Below, piece after piece: positions 53,311 to 61,657 of a DNA stretch of 64,000 nt (its first letter is position 1; the number at the start of each line of letters is the position of its first letter). Made by a program: the position numbers and the translations under genes. Origin of the DNA: Mycolicibacterium porcinum. GTDB taxonomy: Bacteria > Actinomycetota > Actinomycetes > Mycobacteriales > Mycobacteriaceae. Location of the stretch: positions 62,001 through 126,000 of the forward strand of contig MSTD01000008.1 of NCBI GenBank assembly GCA_001942045.1. The letters run 5' to 3'. Below the pieces are notes generated by a model that saw only the letters and a program-made list of their open reading frames with translations, did not search any database and was not told the origin of the DNA.

Positions 53311-53577
53311 TCAAGCCGGCCCGACCACCGGCAGCAGCGCCATCTCCCTGGCGTTCTTGATCGCCGTGGCGACCTGCCGCTGCTGCTGAGGAGTGAGCCC
53401 GGTGATGCGCCGGGACCGGATCTTGCCCCGCTCGCTGATGAAGGTGCGCAGCAAGTGGACGTCCTTGTAGTCGACCTCTGTGACCCCGAGGGCGGTCAGC
53501 TGATTGCGCCTCGGCTTCTTGAGGTCGGTGACCGGCGGGCGCTTCTTGGCGTTCTTCCGCGAATTCGCCGCCATCAC
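53311..53577 (-). CDS. rpsR2: Ribosomal protein S18, zinc-free form
   Basis: S18 of 88 residues with [27 protein letters not shown] and [19 protein letters not shown], shown here in pieces. It has no cysteines, so it is the C-minus paralogue used when zinc is scarce. GTG 53577 and ATG 53574 are both possible and overlap the S14 stop. It is the last of four overlapping ribosomal genes behind a Zur box. The cobalamin riboswitch begins immediately after its stop. Confidence 0.92.
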   Translation of the reverse strand: MMAANSRKNAKKRPPVTDLKKPRRNQLTALGVTEVDYKDVHLLRTFISERGKIRSRRITGLTPQQQRQVATAIKNAREMALLPVVGPA

Positions 53578-53879
53578 CAGCTCGACTTCCGCACGCCCGG
53601 CAGCTCACCGCGGTGCGCCATCTCGCGCACCCGGACCCGCGACAGCCCGAACTTGCGCAGATGCCCGCGCGGGCGGCCGTCGACCGAGTCTCGGTTGCGC
53701 AGCCGCACCGGGCTCGAATCACGCGGCAGCCGTTGCAGCGCCGAGACCGCTGCGGCTCGCTGCTCACGGGTGCTGGCCGGATTGCGGATCGCCTCTTTGA
53801 GCTCGGCCCGCCGTTCGGCGTAGCGCTCGACGAGTTTCCGGCGCTGCTCGTTCTTGACGATCTTGGATCGCTTGGCCAT
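53574..53879 (-). CDS. rpsN2: Ribosomal protein S14, zinc-free form
   Basis: S14 of 101 residues, the long cysteine-free type (start [17 protein letters not shown], end [18 protein letters not shown] then [15 protein letters not shown]). It replaces the zinc-binding short S14 when Zur is released. The ATG overlaps the L33 stop (TGATG) and the stop overlaps S18. Short and long S14 differ in length and in the CxxC pairs, absent here. Confidence 0.93.
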   Translation of the reverse strand: MAKRSKIVKNEQRRKLVERYAERRAELKEAIRNPASTREQRAAAVSALQRLPRDSSPVRLRNRDSVDGRPRGHLRKFGLSRVRVREMAHRGELPGVRKSSW

Positions 53880-54043
53880 CAGCGCTCCTCGCGGAAGTCG
53901 ACGTGGCGGCGGATCACCGGGTCGTACTTGCGCAGCACGATCCGGTCCGGGTCGTTGCGCCGGTTCTTTCGGGTGACGTAGGTGTACCCGGTCCCCGCGG
54001 TCGATCGCAGTTTCACGATCGGCCGGATGTCGGTGCTGGCCAT
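53879..54043 (-). CDS. rpmG2: Ribosomal protein L33, zinc-free form
   Basis: A 54-residue L33 read from the [22 protein letters not shown], then [20 protein letters not shown] and a [15 protein letters not shown] end. It has none of the four zinc-binding cysteines of standard L33. The ATG (54043) overlaps the L28 stop and its stop overlaps the S14 start, completing the rpmB2-rpmG2-rpsN2-rpsR2 operon. Confidence 0.92.
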   Translation of the reverse strand: MASTDIRPIVKLRSTAGTGYTYVTRKNRRNDPDRIVLRKYDPVIRRHVDFREER

Positions 54044-54279
54044 CAGATCTTCTCCCCTGCGCTACGCAGCCGTGCCACCACGGCTTCGATGCCGTCGCGG
54101 TCGATCACCTTGATTCCCTTGGCGCTGACCCGAAGCCGGATGCGGCGGCCCTCGGTGGGCAGGTAGTAGGTCTTGGTCTGGATGTTGGGGTTCCAGCGGC
54201 GGCGACTGCGCTTGTGCGAGTGCGACACCGTGTTGCCGAACCCGGGCGAGCGCCCGGTGACTTGGCAGTGGGCAGACAT
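54043..54279 (-). CDS. rpmB2: Ribosomal protein L28, zinc-free form
   Basis: L28 of 78 residues (start [39 protein letters not shown] in the middle). Only one cysteine remains, so it cannot form the zinc site of standard L28. It is the first gene of the alternative ribosomal operon. A Zur box lies 34 bases upstream and is shared with the divergent Mrf-like gene. Confidence 0.92.
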   Translation of the reverse strand: MSAHCQVTGRSPGFGNTVSHSHKRSRRRWNPNIQTKTYYLPTEGRRIRLRVSAKGIKVIDRDGIEAVVARLRSAGEKI

Positions 54280-54312
54280 GGGTCTCCTTCGGATGGGGTA
54301 GCCTCACGATAA

Positions 54313-54327
54313 TGATAATCGTTTTCA
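54313..54327. promoter_or_regulatory. Zur box between rpmB2 and the Mrf-like gene
   Basis: TGATAATCGTTTTCA differs from the box at 42162 by one base. It is 34 bases from rpmB2 and 25 from the Mrf-like GTG start, so one Zur dimer pair can silence both units. Confidence 0.78.
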
Positions 54328-54351
54328 ACACCAACTCGGTTGGGAGGTACG

Positions 54352-55530
54352 GTGCGAACCCCTGTGGTGCTGATCGCCGGTCAAGGTGACAGCGACGGCG
54401 TAGCGGAAGAACTGGGCCGCAGGCCGGGAACGGTGCTGGTGCGCCACACCTTTGACGGTCAGGTGGTGCTGCGGACCGTGTCCGACGGCGGCGGCACATC
54501 CGACCTCGCGCTCGAGCTGGCCCACGGGTGTGTGTCCTGCACGGTGCGCGACGACCTGCTGATCCTGTTGCGGCGCCTGCACCGGCGCAGCGACGTGGAG
54601 CGCATCGTCGTGCAGTTGATGCCCTGGCTGGAGGCCGAGCCCGTGTGCTGGGCCATCAACACCATCCGGGTCCACGTCGGCCCCGGCTACGTCGACGGGC
54701 CGGCGGCCCGCGACGTCGAGATCGAGGCAGTGATCGCAACCCTGGACGCCAGTGTCTGGCTGCAACAGTCCGTCGGCGACGAGGAACTGCCCGACGGACG
54801 CACCGTCGCCCAGGTGGTCGTCGGGCAGGCCGAGTTCGCCGACATGCTGGTGCTCAACGAGCCCGACGCCACCACCCTCGCCGTGCTGCGCCGACTCGCT
54901 CCCCGCGCCCGCATCACCGTGGGCCTCGACCGGGTCGAACTCGGGCTGGCACATCTGGAACCGAACAGCCGACGCGGGCGCACCGCGACACCGCACGATC
55001 CGCTCTTGGCCGGCGAACCACCGCTGGAACCCGACGACGAGGTCATCATCGTCGAATTCGCCGCGCGCCGGCCGTTTCACCCGATGCGCCTGCACGACGC
55101 GGTCGATCACCTGCTAGACGGCGTGGTGCGCACCCGCGGGCGCGCCTGGCTGGCCAACCGCCCCGCCGACGTCATGTGGATCGAATCTGCGGGCGGCGGA
55201 ATGCATTTCAGCAACGCCGGCAAATGGCTGGCGGCCATGGACGCCACCGAACGGGCCTACACCGATCCGGAACGGCTGGCGATCGCCGCGATCGACTGGC
55301 ACCACCAGTTCGGTGATCGCCACATCTCGCTGACCGTGCTGGTCTGCGGCGCCCGGCCCGGCGCGGTCATCGAGGCACTGCGCGGCGCGCTGCTCACCGA
55401 CGACGAACTGGCCCGGCCCGACGAGTGGGCCCACTATCCCGACCCGTTCGGGGATTGGCACGAAGAACCCTGCCAGCCCGGAATCGACGAACCCGCGACA
55501 TCCGCCTACACAGAAGGGGAAACCCAGTGA
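54352..55530 (+). CDS. mrf: Mrf/Rv0106-type COG0523 protein without P-loop
   Basis: CobW-like protein of 392 residues. At the position of the GTPase Walker A the sequence reads [13 protein letters not shown], so the GxxxxGK[ST] loop is lost. The metal motif is GCVSC instead of GCICC, and the CobW C-terminal domain ([15 protein letters not shown], then [13 protein letters not shown]) is kept. This matches M. tuberculosis Rv0106 and the M. smegmatis factor Mrf, which recruits the hibernation factor Mpy to zinc-free ribosomes. The position between the Zur box, four zinc-free ribosomal genes and L31 supports it. GGGAGG precedes the GTG by 4 bases. Confidence 0.85.
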   Translation: MRTPVVLIAGQGDSDGVAEELGRRPGTVLVRHTFDGQVVLRTVSDGGGTSDLALELAHGCVSCTVRDDLLILLRRLHRRSDVERIVVQLMPWLEAEPVCWAINTIRVHVGPGYVDGPAARDVEIEAVIATLDASVWLQQSVGDEELPDGRTVAQVVVGQAEFADMLVLNEPDATTLAVLRRLAPRARITVGLDRVELGLAHLEPNSRRGRTATPHDPLLAGEPPLEPDDEVIIVEFAARRPFHPMRLHDAVDHLLDGVVRTRGRAWLANRPADVMWIESAGGGMHFSNAGKWLAAMDATERAYTDPERLAIAAIDWHHQFGDRHISLTVLVCGARPGAVIEALRGALLTDDELARPDEWAHYPDPFGDWHEEPCQPGIDEPATSAYTEGETQ

Positions 55531-55790
55531 AACCCGACATCCACCCCGACTATCACCCCGTGGTGTTCCAGGACGCCGCGACCGGCACCCAGTTCCTCAC
55601 CCGGTCGACGGCCACCAGTGACCGGACCATCGAATGGCCCACCCCCGACGGGAACCAGACGTATCCGCTGATCGTCGTCGATGTCACCAGCGACTCACAT
55701 CCGTTCTGGACCGGCTCGGCCCGGCACATCGACTCCGCCGGACAGGTGGAGAAGTTCCGGCGGCGGTATGGGCAGACCACCCGGAATTAG
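55527..55790 (+). CDS. rpmE2: Ribosomal protein L31 type B, zinc-free
   Basis: L31 of 87 residues, the long type B form ([20 protein letters not shown] at the start, [20 protein letters not shown] and [11 protein letters not shown] at the end). It lacks the CxxC zinc motif of standard L31. It overlaps the Mrf-like gene by GTGA, so the two are coupled and both should respond to Zur. Confidence 0.92.
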   Translation: MKPDIHPDYHPVVFQDAATGTQFLTRSTATSDRTIEWPTPDGNQTYPLIVVDVTSDSHPFWTGSARHIDSAGQVEKFRRRYGQTTRN

Positions 55791-55891
55791 CGCATCCGGC
55801 ACGGGCAACGGGTCGTTAAGCTGACCGTTGCTCATGCTGGTCGTGTGCCGTGACTGTCCGCACGCGCCCAGATTTTCGTAAGGGGGGCGCA

Positions 55892-55942
55892 GTGAAACGC
55901 GGCATCGTCGGGAAGCGCATTGTGGTGGGGGTGTATCGGTGA
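55892..55942 (+). CDS. Short leader ORF (16 residues) before paralogue 1
   Basis: GTG-initiated ORF encoding MKRGIVGKRIVVGVYR with a strong AGGGGGG ribosome-binding site 4-5 bases upstream. Its stop overlaps the start of the next gene as GTGA, as in translationally coupled genes. A very similar arrangement precedes the paralogue at 57115. It may be a regulatory leader or simply couple translation. Expression is not proven. Confidence 0.45.
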   Translation: MKRGIVGKRIVVGVYR

Positions 55943-57033
55943 GCCTGCCGCCGCCACCTCCTGGTTCGATGCCGAGCGGGTACCCGGGGCATGGGTTTCC
56001 ACTACAGCCTCAGCCTCCCAAGCGCGGCAATGGCTGGAAGTGGGCCCTCGGCGGTGTGGCCATTCTTGCCGTCATCGGGGTGACCGCCGCGGTGACGGTG
56101 GCGGTGGTCAAAACGAGCGACGGCGGTGGACCTGATTCCCCGACGGCGACGCCTTCCACCGCGTCGGCGAGCACGGTGACGCATCCCGATATTGCCAGCG
56201 CCAACGACACCGGCCCGGTTGCTGTGATCCTTGAGGACCCGTCGTGTGCCACGCGATATCCCGTTTTGAGCACGTTCGAGAGCCGGACCAAGAACGGCTG
56301 GGACAAGCGCGATCCGAAGCTCGCCGCGCCGGACTGGACGCCCGAGGTTCGTAGCCAGTATGAGGCCGCAGGGCAGGCATTCCGAGATGCCGCTGATCAA
56401 ATCATTCCCTCTGCGAAACTGACCCCACACCGGGGCATGCGGCAACTCTATGAACAGTTCATCGCTTACGCACGGGAGTATGCCGACAGCATCCCCGCCT
56501 ATACTCCAGTCGACAACCAATTGGCATTGGCGACGATCAGCGCATCCGACGCCATAGATCGGATATGCGCGGCGATAGGGTACGGTTCAGCGGCAGCCAG
56601 AGGGCCGTTGGTACCGGCACTGCAGACGCCGTCAGAGGTTGCACCGGTGCGCGATCCTGACGACGCCGAAAAACTACTGGACGAGCCGAATCCGGTCTGC
56701 CCGGAATGGGACTCCGCGCTAGAGCATTTCTTAGCCACCAGTGAGCCCTGGCGCGCGACAAACCCGGACAGCCCTCGTGCTGAATGGTCGTCGGAACAAG
56801 AAAAGGCTACCGACGAAGCAGTTCCCGCGATGAGGCTGTTCAATACACAATTGTCTTCGTTTGGGCGGCAAAGTGAGAATCCGACCCTGCGAGATCTCGC
56901 GAACCTCGCCGTCCAATACCGGCAGGCATATTTGGAATCGATCCCCACCTACACTCCGGCCGACAAATACCTTGTGGACGCCTCGATTCGTATCTCAAGC
57001 TTGGTTGCCGCCGCGTGCCGAGCGTTGGGATAA
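55939..57033 (+). CDS. Pro-rich, single-TM anchored protein, paralogue 1
   Basis: Protein of 364 residues. A Pro/Gly-rich cytoplasmic N-terminus (PPPPPGSMPSGYPGHGFPL) precedes one transmembrane helix (WKWALGGVAILAVIGVTAAV, about residues 33-55) and a large extracytoplasmic domain. That domain has four cysteines, in DPSCAT, DRICAA, NPVCPEW and AACRAL, all conserved in the next gene. Proline-rich heads of this kind are common on mycobacterial membrane proteins. I recognise no enzyme motif. Its GTG start overlaps the leader ORF. Confidence 0.72.
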   Translation: MSLPPPPPGSMPSGYPGHGFPLQPQPPKRGNGWKWALGGVAILAVIGVTAAVTVAVVKTSDGGGPDSPTATPSTASASTVTHPDIASANDTGPVAVILEDPSCATRYPVLSTFESRTKNGWDKRDPKLAAPDWTPEVRSQYEAAGQAFRDAADQIIPSAKLTPHRGMRQLYEQFIAYAREYADSIPAYTPVDNQLALATISASDAIDRICAAIGYGSAAARGPLVPALQTPSEVAPVRDPDDAEKLLDEPNPVCPEWDSALEHFLATSEPWRATNPDSPRAEWSSEQEKATDEAVPAMRLFNTQLSSFGRQSENPTLRDLANLAVQYRQAYLESIPTYTPADKYLVDASIRISSLVAAACRALG

Positions 57034-57070
57034 CGACATGCATAGTCAAGACACTGCCGGAGGTCGCGCC

Positions 57071-57118
57071 GTGAGTGGGATGAGCTGTGCAGGTGTCTAC
57101 TTGGGAGTGCATAAGTGA
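57071..57118 (+). CDS. Short leader ORF (15 residues) before paralogue 2
   Basis: GTG-initiated ORF encoding MSGMSCAGVYLGVHK, with GGAGG about 7 bases upstream. The stop overlaps the start of paralogue 2 as GTGA, mirroring the first leader. The two leader peptides share only a GV-Y-like pattern near the end, so the arrangement is conserved more than the sequence. Confidence 0.42.
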   Translation: MSGMSCAGVYLGVHK

Positions 57119-58245
57119 CAACGCCGCCGCCACCGCCAAGTTCTATGCCGCCTCCCAATGGCTTCCAGCCACCGCATAATGGGCCGGGCGGATATCCGGG
57201 ACAGGGCTTCCCACTGCAGCCTCGGCCTCCGAAACACGGCAATGGCTGGAAGTGGGCCCTCGGCGGAGTGGCCATCCTTGCGGTCGTCGCGGTTACCGCC
57301 GCGGTGACGGTGTCGATGGTCAAACCGAGCGACGGTGGTGGCTCCGGTTCCCCGACGGAGACGCATCCCACCGCCACACCGAGCAACGTGGCGCATCCGG
57401 ACATTGCCAGCGCCAACGACACCGGTCCAGTTGCGGTGATCCTTGAGGACCCGTCCTGTGCGACGCAGTCGCCAGTAATAGTTGCCTACGCGAACCGGAC
57501 CAAGAATGGCTGGGAAAAGCGCGACCCGGCGATGCCCGCCAGTGAGTGGACACCCGAGATTCGTGGTCAACACGAGGCCGCCGGGCAAGCGTTCCGGGAT
57601 GCGGCCGATCAACTTGTTCCCTCGGCGAGATTGACCCCGCACCGGGTCATGCGGGAGCTGTATGAACAGTTCATCGCTTACGCGCGCGCTTATGCCGACA
57701 GCATCCCGACCTATACCGCGATCGATAACAACTTGGCTGTGGCGGCAATTCACGCGTCCGATGCCATTGACCGGATATGCGCGGCGATCGCATACGGATC
57801 AGCGGCTGCCCGCGGGCCGTTGGTGCCGGCTCCGCCCGCGCCCTCAGAGGTTGCGGCGGCAGGCGATCCTGCCAACCCGCAAATGCTGTTGTCCCGGCCG
57901 AATCCAGTCTGCCCGGAATGGATCTCTGCAAAGGAGCAGTTCGGAACAAATAGTGCTCCCTGGGCGCAGATAAGTCCGGATATCCCCGGCGTTGAATGGT
58001 CACCCGAGCAACGAGAAATCAACGATAATGTGGTTCCGGTCATGAAGCTGTTCAATACCCAACTGTCCGCGTTGGGGCGCGAAAGCCGGAATCCGACGTT
58101 GAAGGACTTCGCGGACCTGGCCGTTCAGTACCGTAAGGCCTATTTGGAAGCGCTTCCTACATACACACCGTCCGACGATTATCTCGCGACCGCCTCGATT
58201 CGCATAGCGGCTCTCGTTGATTCCGCGTGCCGCGCACTGAGGTAA
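57115..58245 (+). CDS. Pro-rich, single-TM anchored protein, paralogue 2
   Basis: Protein of 376 residues, a clear tandem duplicate of the gene before it. Pro-rich head, transmembrane helix WKWALGGVAILAVVAVTAAV, SGS/T-rich linker, and the same four cysteines (DPSCAT, DRICAA, NPVCPEW, SACRAL). The region around NDTGPVAVILEDPSCAT is identical in both. Function unknown. The duplication must be fairly recent, since large stretches of DNA remain alike. The 122 bases after it hold no clear feature. Confidence 0.72.
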   Translation: MTTPPPPPSSMPPPNGFQPPHNGPGGYPGQGFPLQPRPPKHGNGWKWALGGVAILAVVAVTAAVTVSMVKPSDGGGSGSPTETHPTATPSNVAHPDIASANDTGPVAVILEDPSCATQSPVIVAYANRTKNGWEKRDPAMPASEWTPEIRGQHEAAGQAFRDAADQLVPSARLTPHRVMRELYEQFIAYARAYADSIPTYTAIDNNLAVAAIHASDAIDRICAAIAYGSAAARGPLVPAPPAPSEVAAAGDPANPQMLLSRPNPVCPEWISAKEQFGTNSAPWAQISPDIPGVEWSPEQREINDNVVPVMKLFNTQLSALGRESRNPTLKDFADLAVQYRKAYLEALPTYTPSDDYLATASIRIAALVDSACRALR

Positions 58246-58367
58246 CCGCATTCAATCGGGTACCGCTGCAGGTACGAATCCGCCAAGTTGCGACAAATCC
58301 CATTCACCGTGGAAAGAACTGCCTAGCCACACATCATGAAGCTGTTCCGGCGCTCTAGGGTACAGCC

Positions 58368-59291
58368 ATGCGGCTCAAGCCCGGCAGACCCGACCTGGCC
58401 CCCTATGCGCGGTACTTCGACGCGCCGGCGGCCACAGCGCAATCCCCGGTCACCGTGACCTGGGCGGGGGTCAGCACGCTGTTGATCGATGACGGCACGT
58501 CGGCGGTACTGACCGATGGATTCTTCTCCCGGCCCGCGTTGCCGCATGTCGTCTTGGGCAAGCTGTCGCCGTCCCTGCCTCGCATCGAGGGCAGCCTGGC
58601 CCGCCTCGGCATCGAGAAGCTCGAGGCGGTGCTGCCGGTGCACACCCACTTCGACCACGCCATGGACTCGGCCGTCGTGGCGGCACGCACCGGCGCCCGG
58701 CTGGTGGGCGGCACCTCGACGGCCCAGGTCGGCGTCGGCGGCGGTCTCGCCCCCGAGCGGATCGTCACCGTCGCCCCGGGTGAAACGGAGACCCTGGGCG
58801 CCTATGACGTCACGCTCTTCGAGTCCGAGCACTGCCCACCGGACCGCTTCCCCGGCGTCATCACCGCGCCCGTCGTACCGCCGGTGAAGACCTCGGCGTA
58901 CAAGTGCGGCGAGGCCTGGTCGACCCTGGTGCACCATCGGCTCAGTGACCGGCGCGTGCTGATCGTCGGCAGCGCCGGCGCGGTGCCGGGTGCGCTGGCC
59001 GGCCAGCACGCCGAGGTGGTCTACCTCGGGATCGGTCAACTCGGTCTGCAGTCGGAGCAGTACTTCGAGCGCTACTGGGCCGAGACCGTGCGCACGGTCG
59101 GCGCGCGCCGTGTCGTGCTGATCCATTGGGACGACTTCTTCCGACCGCTGCACAAGCCGTTGCGCGCACTGCCGTACGCCGGTGACGACCTCGACGTCTC
59201 GATGCGGATCCTGACCCGGCTGGCCGAACGCGACGGGGTCAGCCTGCACCTGCCGACCTTGTGGGAACGCGCCGATCCGTGGATCAGCTGA
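58368..59291 (+). CDS. MBL-fold metallo-hydrolase, counterpart of Rv3577
   Basis: Metallo-beta-lactamase-fold protein of 307 residues with the metal motif HTHFDHAMD (about residues 91-99), a later HCPPD and a GSAGAVPG turn, and a C-terminal LIHWDDFFRPL. Soluble, with no signal peptide. Its neighbours (ArsB-type permease, then the SpoU methyltransferase) match Rv3577-Rv3579c. Substrate unknown. Confidence 0.83.
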   Translation: MRLKPGRPDLAPYARYFDAPAATAQSPVTVTWAGVSTLLIDDGTSAVLTDGFFSRPALPHVVLGKLSPSLPRIEGSLARLGIEKLEAVLPVHTHFDHAMDSAVVAARTGARLVGGTSTAQVGVGGGLAPERIVTVAPGETETLGAYDVTLFESEHCPPDRFPGVITAPVVPPVKTSAYKCGEAWSTLVHHRLSDRRVLIVGSAGAVPGALAGQHAEVVYLGIGQLGLQSEQYFERYWAETVRTVGARRVVLIHWDDFFRPLHKPLRALPYAGDDLDVSMRILTRLAERDGVSLHLPTLWERADPWIS

Positions 59292-60270
59292 GCCGCTGAA
59301 ACGCCGGCGGCAGCGGCAGGCCCAGATCGGCCAGCACACCGCGCAGCCGCGTCGGGTAGTCGGTGATGAGGCCGTCGACGCCATCCGCGATCAGCGCCCG
59401 CATGGCCGCCGGATCGTTGACGGTCCACGGAGTCACCTTGAGGCCCAACGCATGTGCCCGCTCCACGAATCCCCGGTCCACCAGCCGATAGTCGGGTGAC
59501 AGCACGGTGGCGCCCACCGACCTGGCGCCGGCGATCGGATCGGCCTCCGTGGCCGGATCGACGCCACCCAGCCACGGAGAGCCGGGCACCCACGTCGTGT
59601 CATCCCACAGCGCCACCCGTGGTATCGACGGCTCGGCCCGCTGCACCAACGGCAGGGTGCGCCAGTCGAAGCTCTGGATGTCCACCTGGCCGACCTTGCC
59701 CGCAGCGCGCACGGCGCCCAGGATCACGTCGACGAATTCCGCTGGGGTAGCCGATGTTTCGGGTTTGTCCGCCTCGATCTTCGTCTCGATGTTGAACCGC
59801 ACGTCGGCACGGTAGGCGTCGGTCAGCTCGAACACCTCGGGCAGGGTGGCAATCTTGTTGCCGCGCACCACCTCAGCGTCGGGGAACCCGCTGAGCAACT
59901 TGCCGCAGTCCAGGGTGTGGACCTGCTCGAGGGTGAGATCGTGCACCAGCTTCCCGACGTACGGGTACATCGGGTCACCCGGAAACGCCGGGGCGGTGTC
60001 GGCACATTTGGTCTCGTCGATCCGGGGGTCGTGCCATACCAGGGGCTGCTTGTCCTTGGTCAGCACGATGTCGAGCTCAAGTGTGCTCACCCCGAGCTCC
60101 AACGACTTCGCGAAGGCCCGCAGCGACTCCTCGGTCGTCTCACCACGCCCGCCACGGTGCGACTGCAGGTCGAATCCGGCGGGCGCCGCGACGGCCGGCG
60201 GGACAGACTGGAACGCGGCAGCCAGAGCGAACAACAGGACCATCGAAACGGCAGGACGCATGGTCAGCAA
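59284..60270 (-). CDS. Secreted glycerophosphodiester phosphodiesterase
   Basis: GDPD-family enzyme of 328 residues with a signal peptide (MRPAVSMVLLFALAAAFQSV, ending at AVAAPA). Catalytic motifs: SHRGGRGETTEES (about residues 37-49), LELDIVLTKDKQPLVWHD with the metal acids and histidine, and IETK. It releases glycerol-3-phosphate from lipid head groups outside the membrane. Start ATG 60261 rather than 60270 is also possible. Overlaps the MBL-fold gene tail to tail by 8 bases. Confidence 0.86.
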   Translation of the reverse strand: MLTMRPAVSMVLLFALAAAFQSVPPAVAAPAGFDLQSHRGGRGETTEESLRAFAKSLELGVSTLELDIVLTKDKQPLVWHDPRIDETKCADTAPAFPGDPMYPYVGKLVHDLTLEQVHTLDCGKLLSGFPDAEVVRGNKIATLPEVFELTDAYRADVRFNIETKIEADKPETSATPAEFVDVILGAVRAAGKVGQVDIQSFDWRTLPLVQRAEPSIPRVALWDDTTWVPGSPWLGGVDPATEADPIAGARSVGATVLSPDYRLVDRGFVERAHALGLKVTPWTVNDPAAMRALIADGVDGLITDYPTRLRGVLADLGLPLPPAFQRLS

Positions 60271-60332
60271 CGCTATCGAGCAAGCCGGGTACGGTCAGGT
60301 CCGCGCGGCCCGGCCGTGCGAATCGTCATCGG

Positions 60333-61595
60333 ATGTTCGACTGGCCGAAAGGATCCACGCCGTTGATTCTGGCCCTGGTGCTGCTGGCCGTCGTGTTGGT
60401 GTTCGCGCTGGCGCGGCCCGAGGGCTGGCCGGAAGCGGTCGTGGCGATTCCGGCGGCCGGGCTGTTGATCGCGTTCGGGGTGATCTCACCGGACGAGGCA
60501 CTGGCCGAGGTCGAACGCCTGCTGCCGGTGGTCGGATTCCTGGCGGCCGTGCTGGTTCTGGCCCATCTGTGTGACGACGAAGGCCTGTTCCACGCCGCGG
60601 GCACACTGATGGCGCGGGCCAGCCGGGGCGATTCCCGACGGTTGCTCACCCGGGTCTTCCTGATCGGGGCGACGACGACGGCCGTGTTGAGCCTGGACGC
60701 GACCGTGGTGTTGTTGACGCCGGTGGTGCTGGCCACCGCCCGCACCCTGGCGATACCGCCGCGGCCGCACGCCTACGCCACCGCACATCTGGCCAACTCC
60801 GCATCACTGCTGTTTCCGGTGTCGAACCTGACGAACCTGTTGGCCTTCGCGGTGGCCGGACTGTCCTTCACTCAGTTCAGCGCGGTGATGGCGCTGCCCT
60901 GGTTGACCGTCGTCGCCGTCGAGTTCGTCATGCTGCGGCTGCTTTTCCGCCACGAGTTGAAACCCCCGGCTGCCGAGGTGACTCCCCCGCCGCCCGAGGT
61001 GCCGGTGTTCGTGCTCGTGGTGCTGGGTCTGACGTTGGCGGGTTTCGTCGTCACCTCGGTGGTCGACGTGTCGCCGGCCTGGGCCGCGCTGGCCGGAGCG
61101 GTGGTGCTCGGGGTGCGGAGTCTGGCCCAGCGGCGCAGCACGATCGGTGGGATCGTGCGCGCCGTCAATGTCCCGTTCCTGGCGTTCGTGCTGTGCCTGG
61201 GCGTCGTGGTGGACGCGGTCGTGCAGAACGGCCTGGGCGACGCCATGCGCAGCGTGCTTCCGGTCGGCGACTCACTGCCGGCACTGTTGGGGCTGGCGGC
61301 GGTGGCGGCCGTACTGGCCAATCTGGTCAACAACCTGCCCGCCGTGCTGGTACTGCTGCCGTTGGTGGCCGGCGCCGGACCGGGAGCGGTGCTGGCCGTG
61401 CTGATCGGGGTCAACGTCGGCCCCAATCTGACCTACGTCGGTTCACTGTCGAACCTGCTGTGGCGCAATGTGGTTCATCGCGAAGGCCTGCCTGCGCGGT
61501 TCACCGAGTTCACCCGGGTCGGGCTGGCGACCGTGCCGTTCACCTTGGTGGCCGGGGTGCTGGCGCTGTGGATCGGCCTACGGGTCTTCGGCTGA
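60333..61595 (+). CDS. ArsB/NhaD-type permease, counterpart of Rv3578
   Basis: Integral membrane protein of 420 residues with about 11-12 hydrophobic segments. The repeated SNLTNLLAFA (about 171) and PNLTYVGSLSNLLW (about 363) hairpins are hallmarks of the ArsB/SLC13 ion-transporter superfamily. M. tuberculosis has an arsB-like gene (arsB2, Rv3578) in the same place. ATG 60333 is chosen since the larger open frame overlaps the divergent phosphodiesterase gene. Substrate may be arsenite or another anion. Confidence 0.82.
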   Translation: MFDWPKGSTPLILALVLLAVVLVFALARPEGWPEAVVAIPAAGLLIAFGVISPDEALAEVERLLPVVGFLAAVLVLAHLCDDEGLFHAAGTLMARASRGDSRRLLTRVFLIGATTTAVLSLDATVVLLTPVVLATARTLAIPPRPHAYATAHLANSASLLFPVSNLTNLLAFAVAGLSFTQFSAVMALPWLTVVAVEFVMLRLLFRHELKPPAAEVTPPPPEVPVFVLVVLGLTLAGFVVTSVVDVSPAWAALAGAVVLGVRSLAQRRSTIGGIVRAVNVPFLAFVLCLGVVVDAVVQNGLGDAMRSVLPVGDSLPALLGLAAVAAVLANLVNNLPAVLVLLPLVAGAGPGAVLAVLIGVNVGPNLTYVGSLSNLLWRNVVHREGLPARFTEFTRVGLATVPFTLVAGVLALWIGLRVFG

Positions 61596-61657
61596 CGGGC
61601 GACACCGTTAACGTGCCGGTGCCGCCCTGTTCGCATTGACCCGGTAGCACGGCAAGG

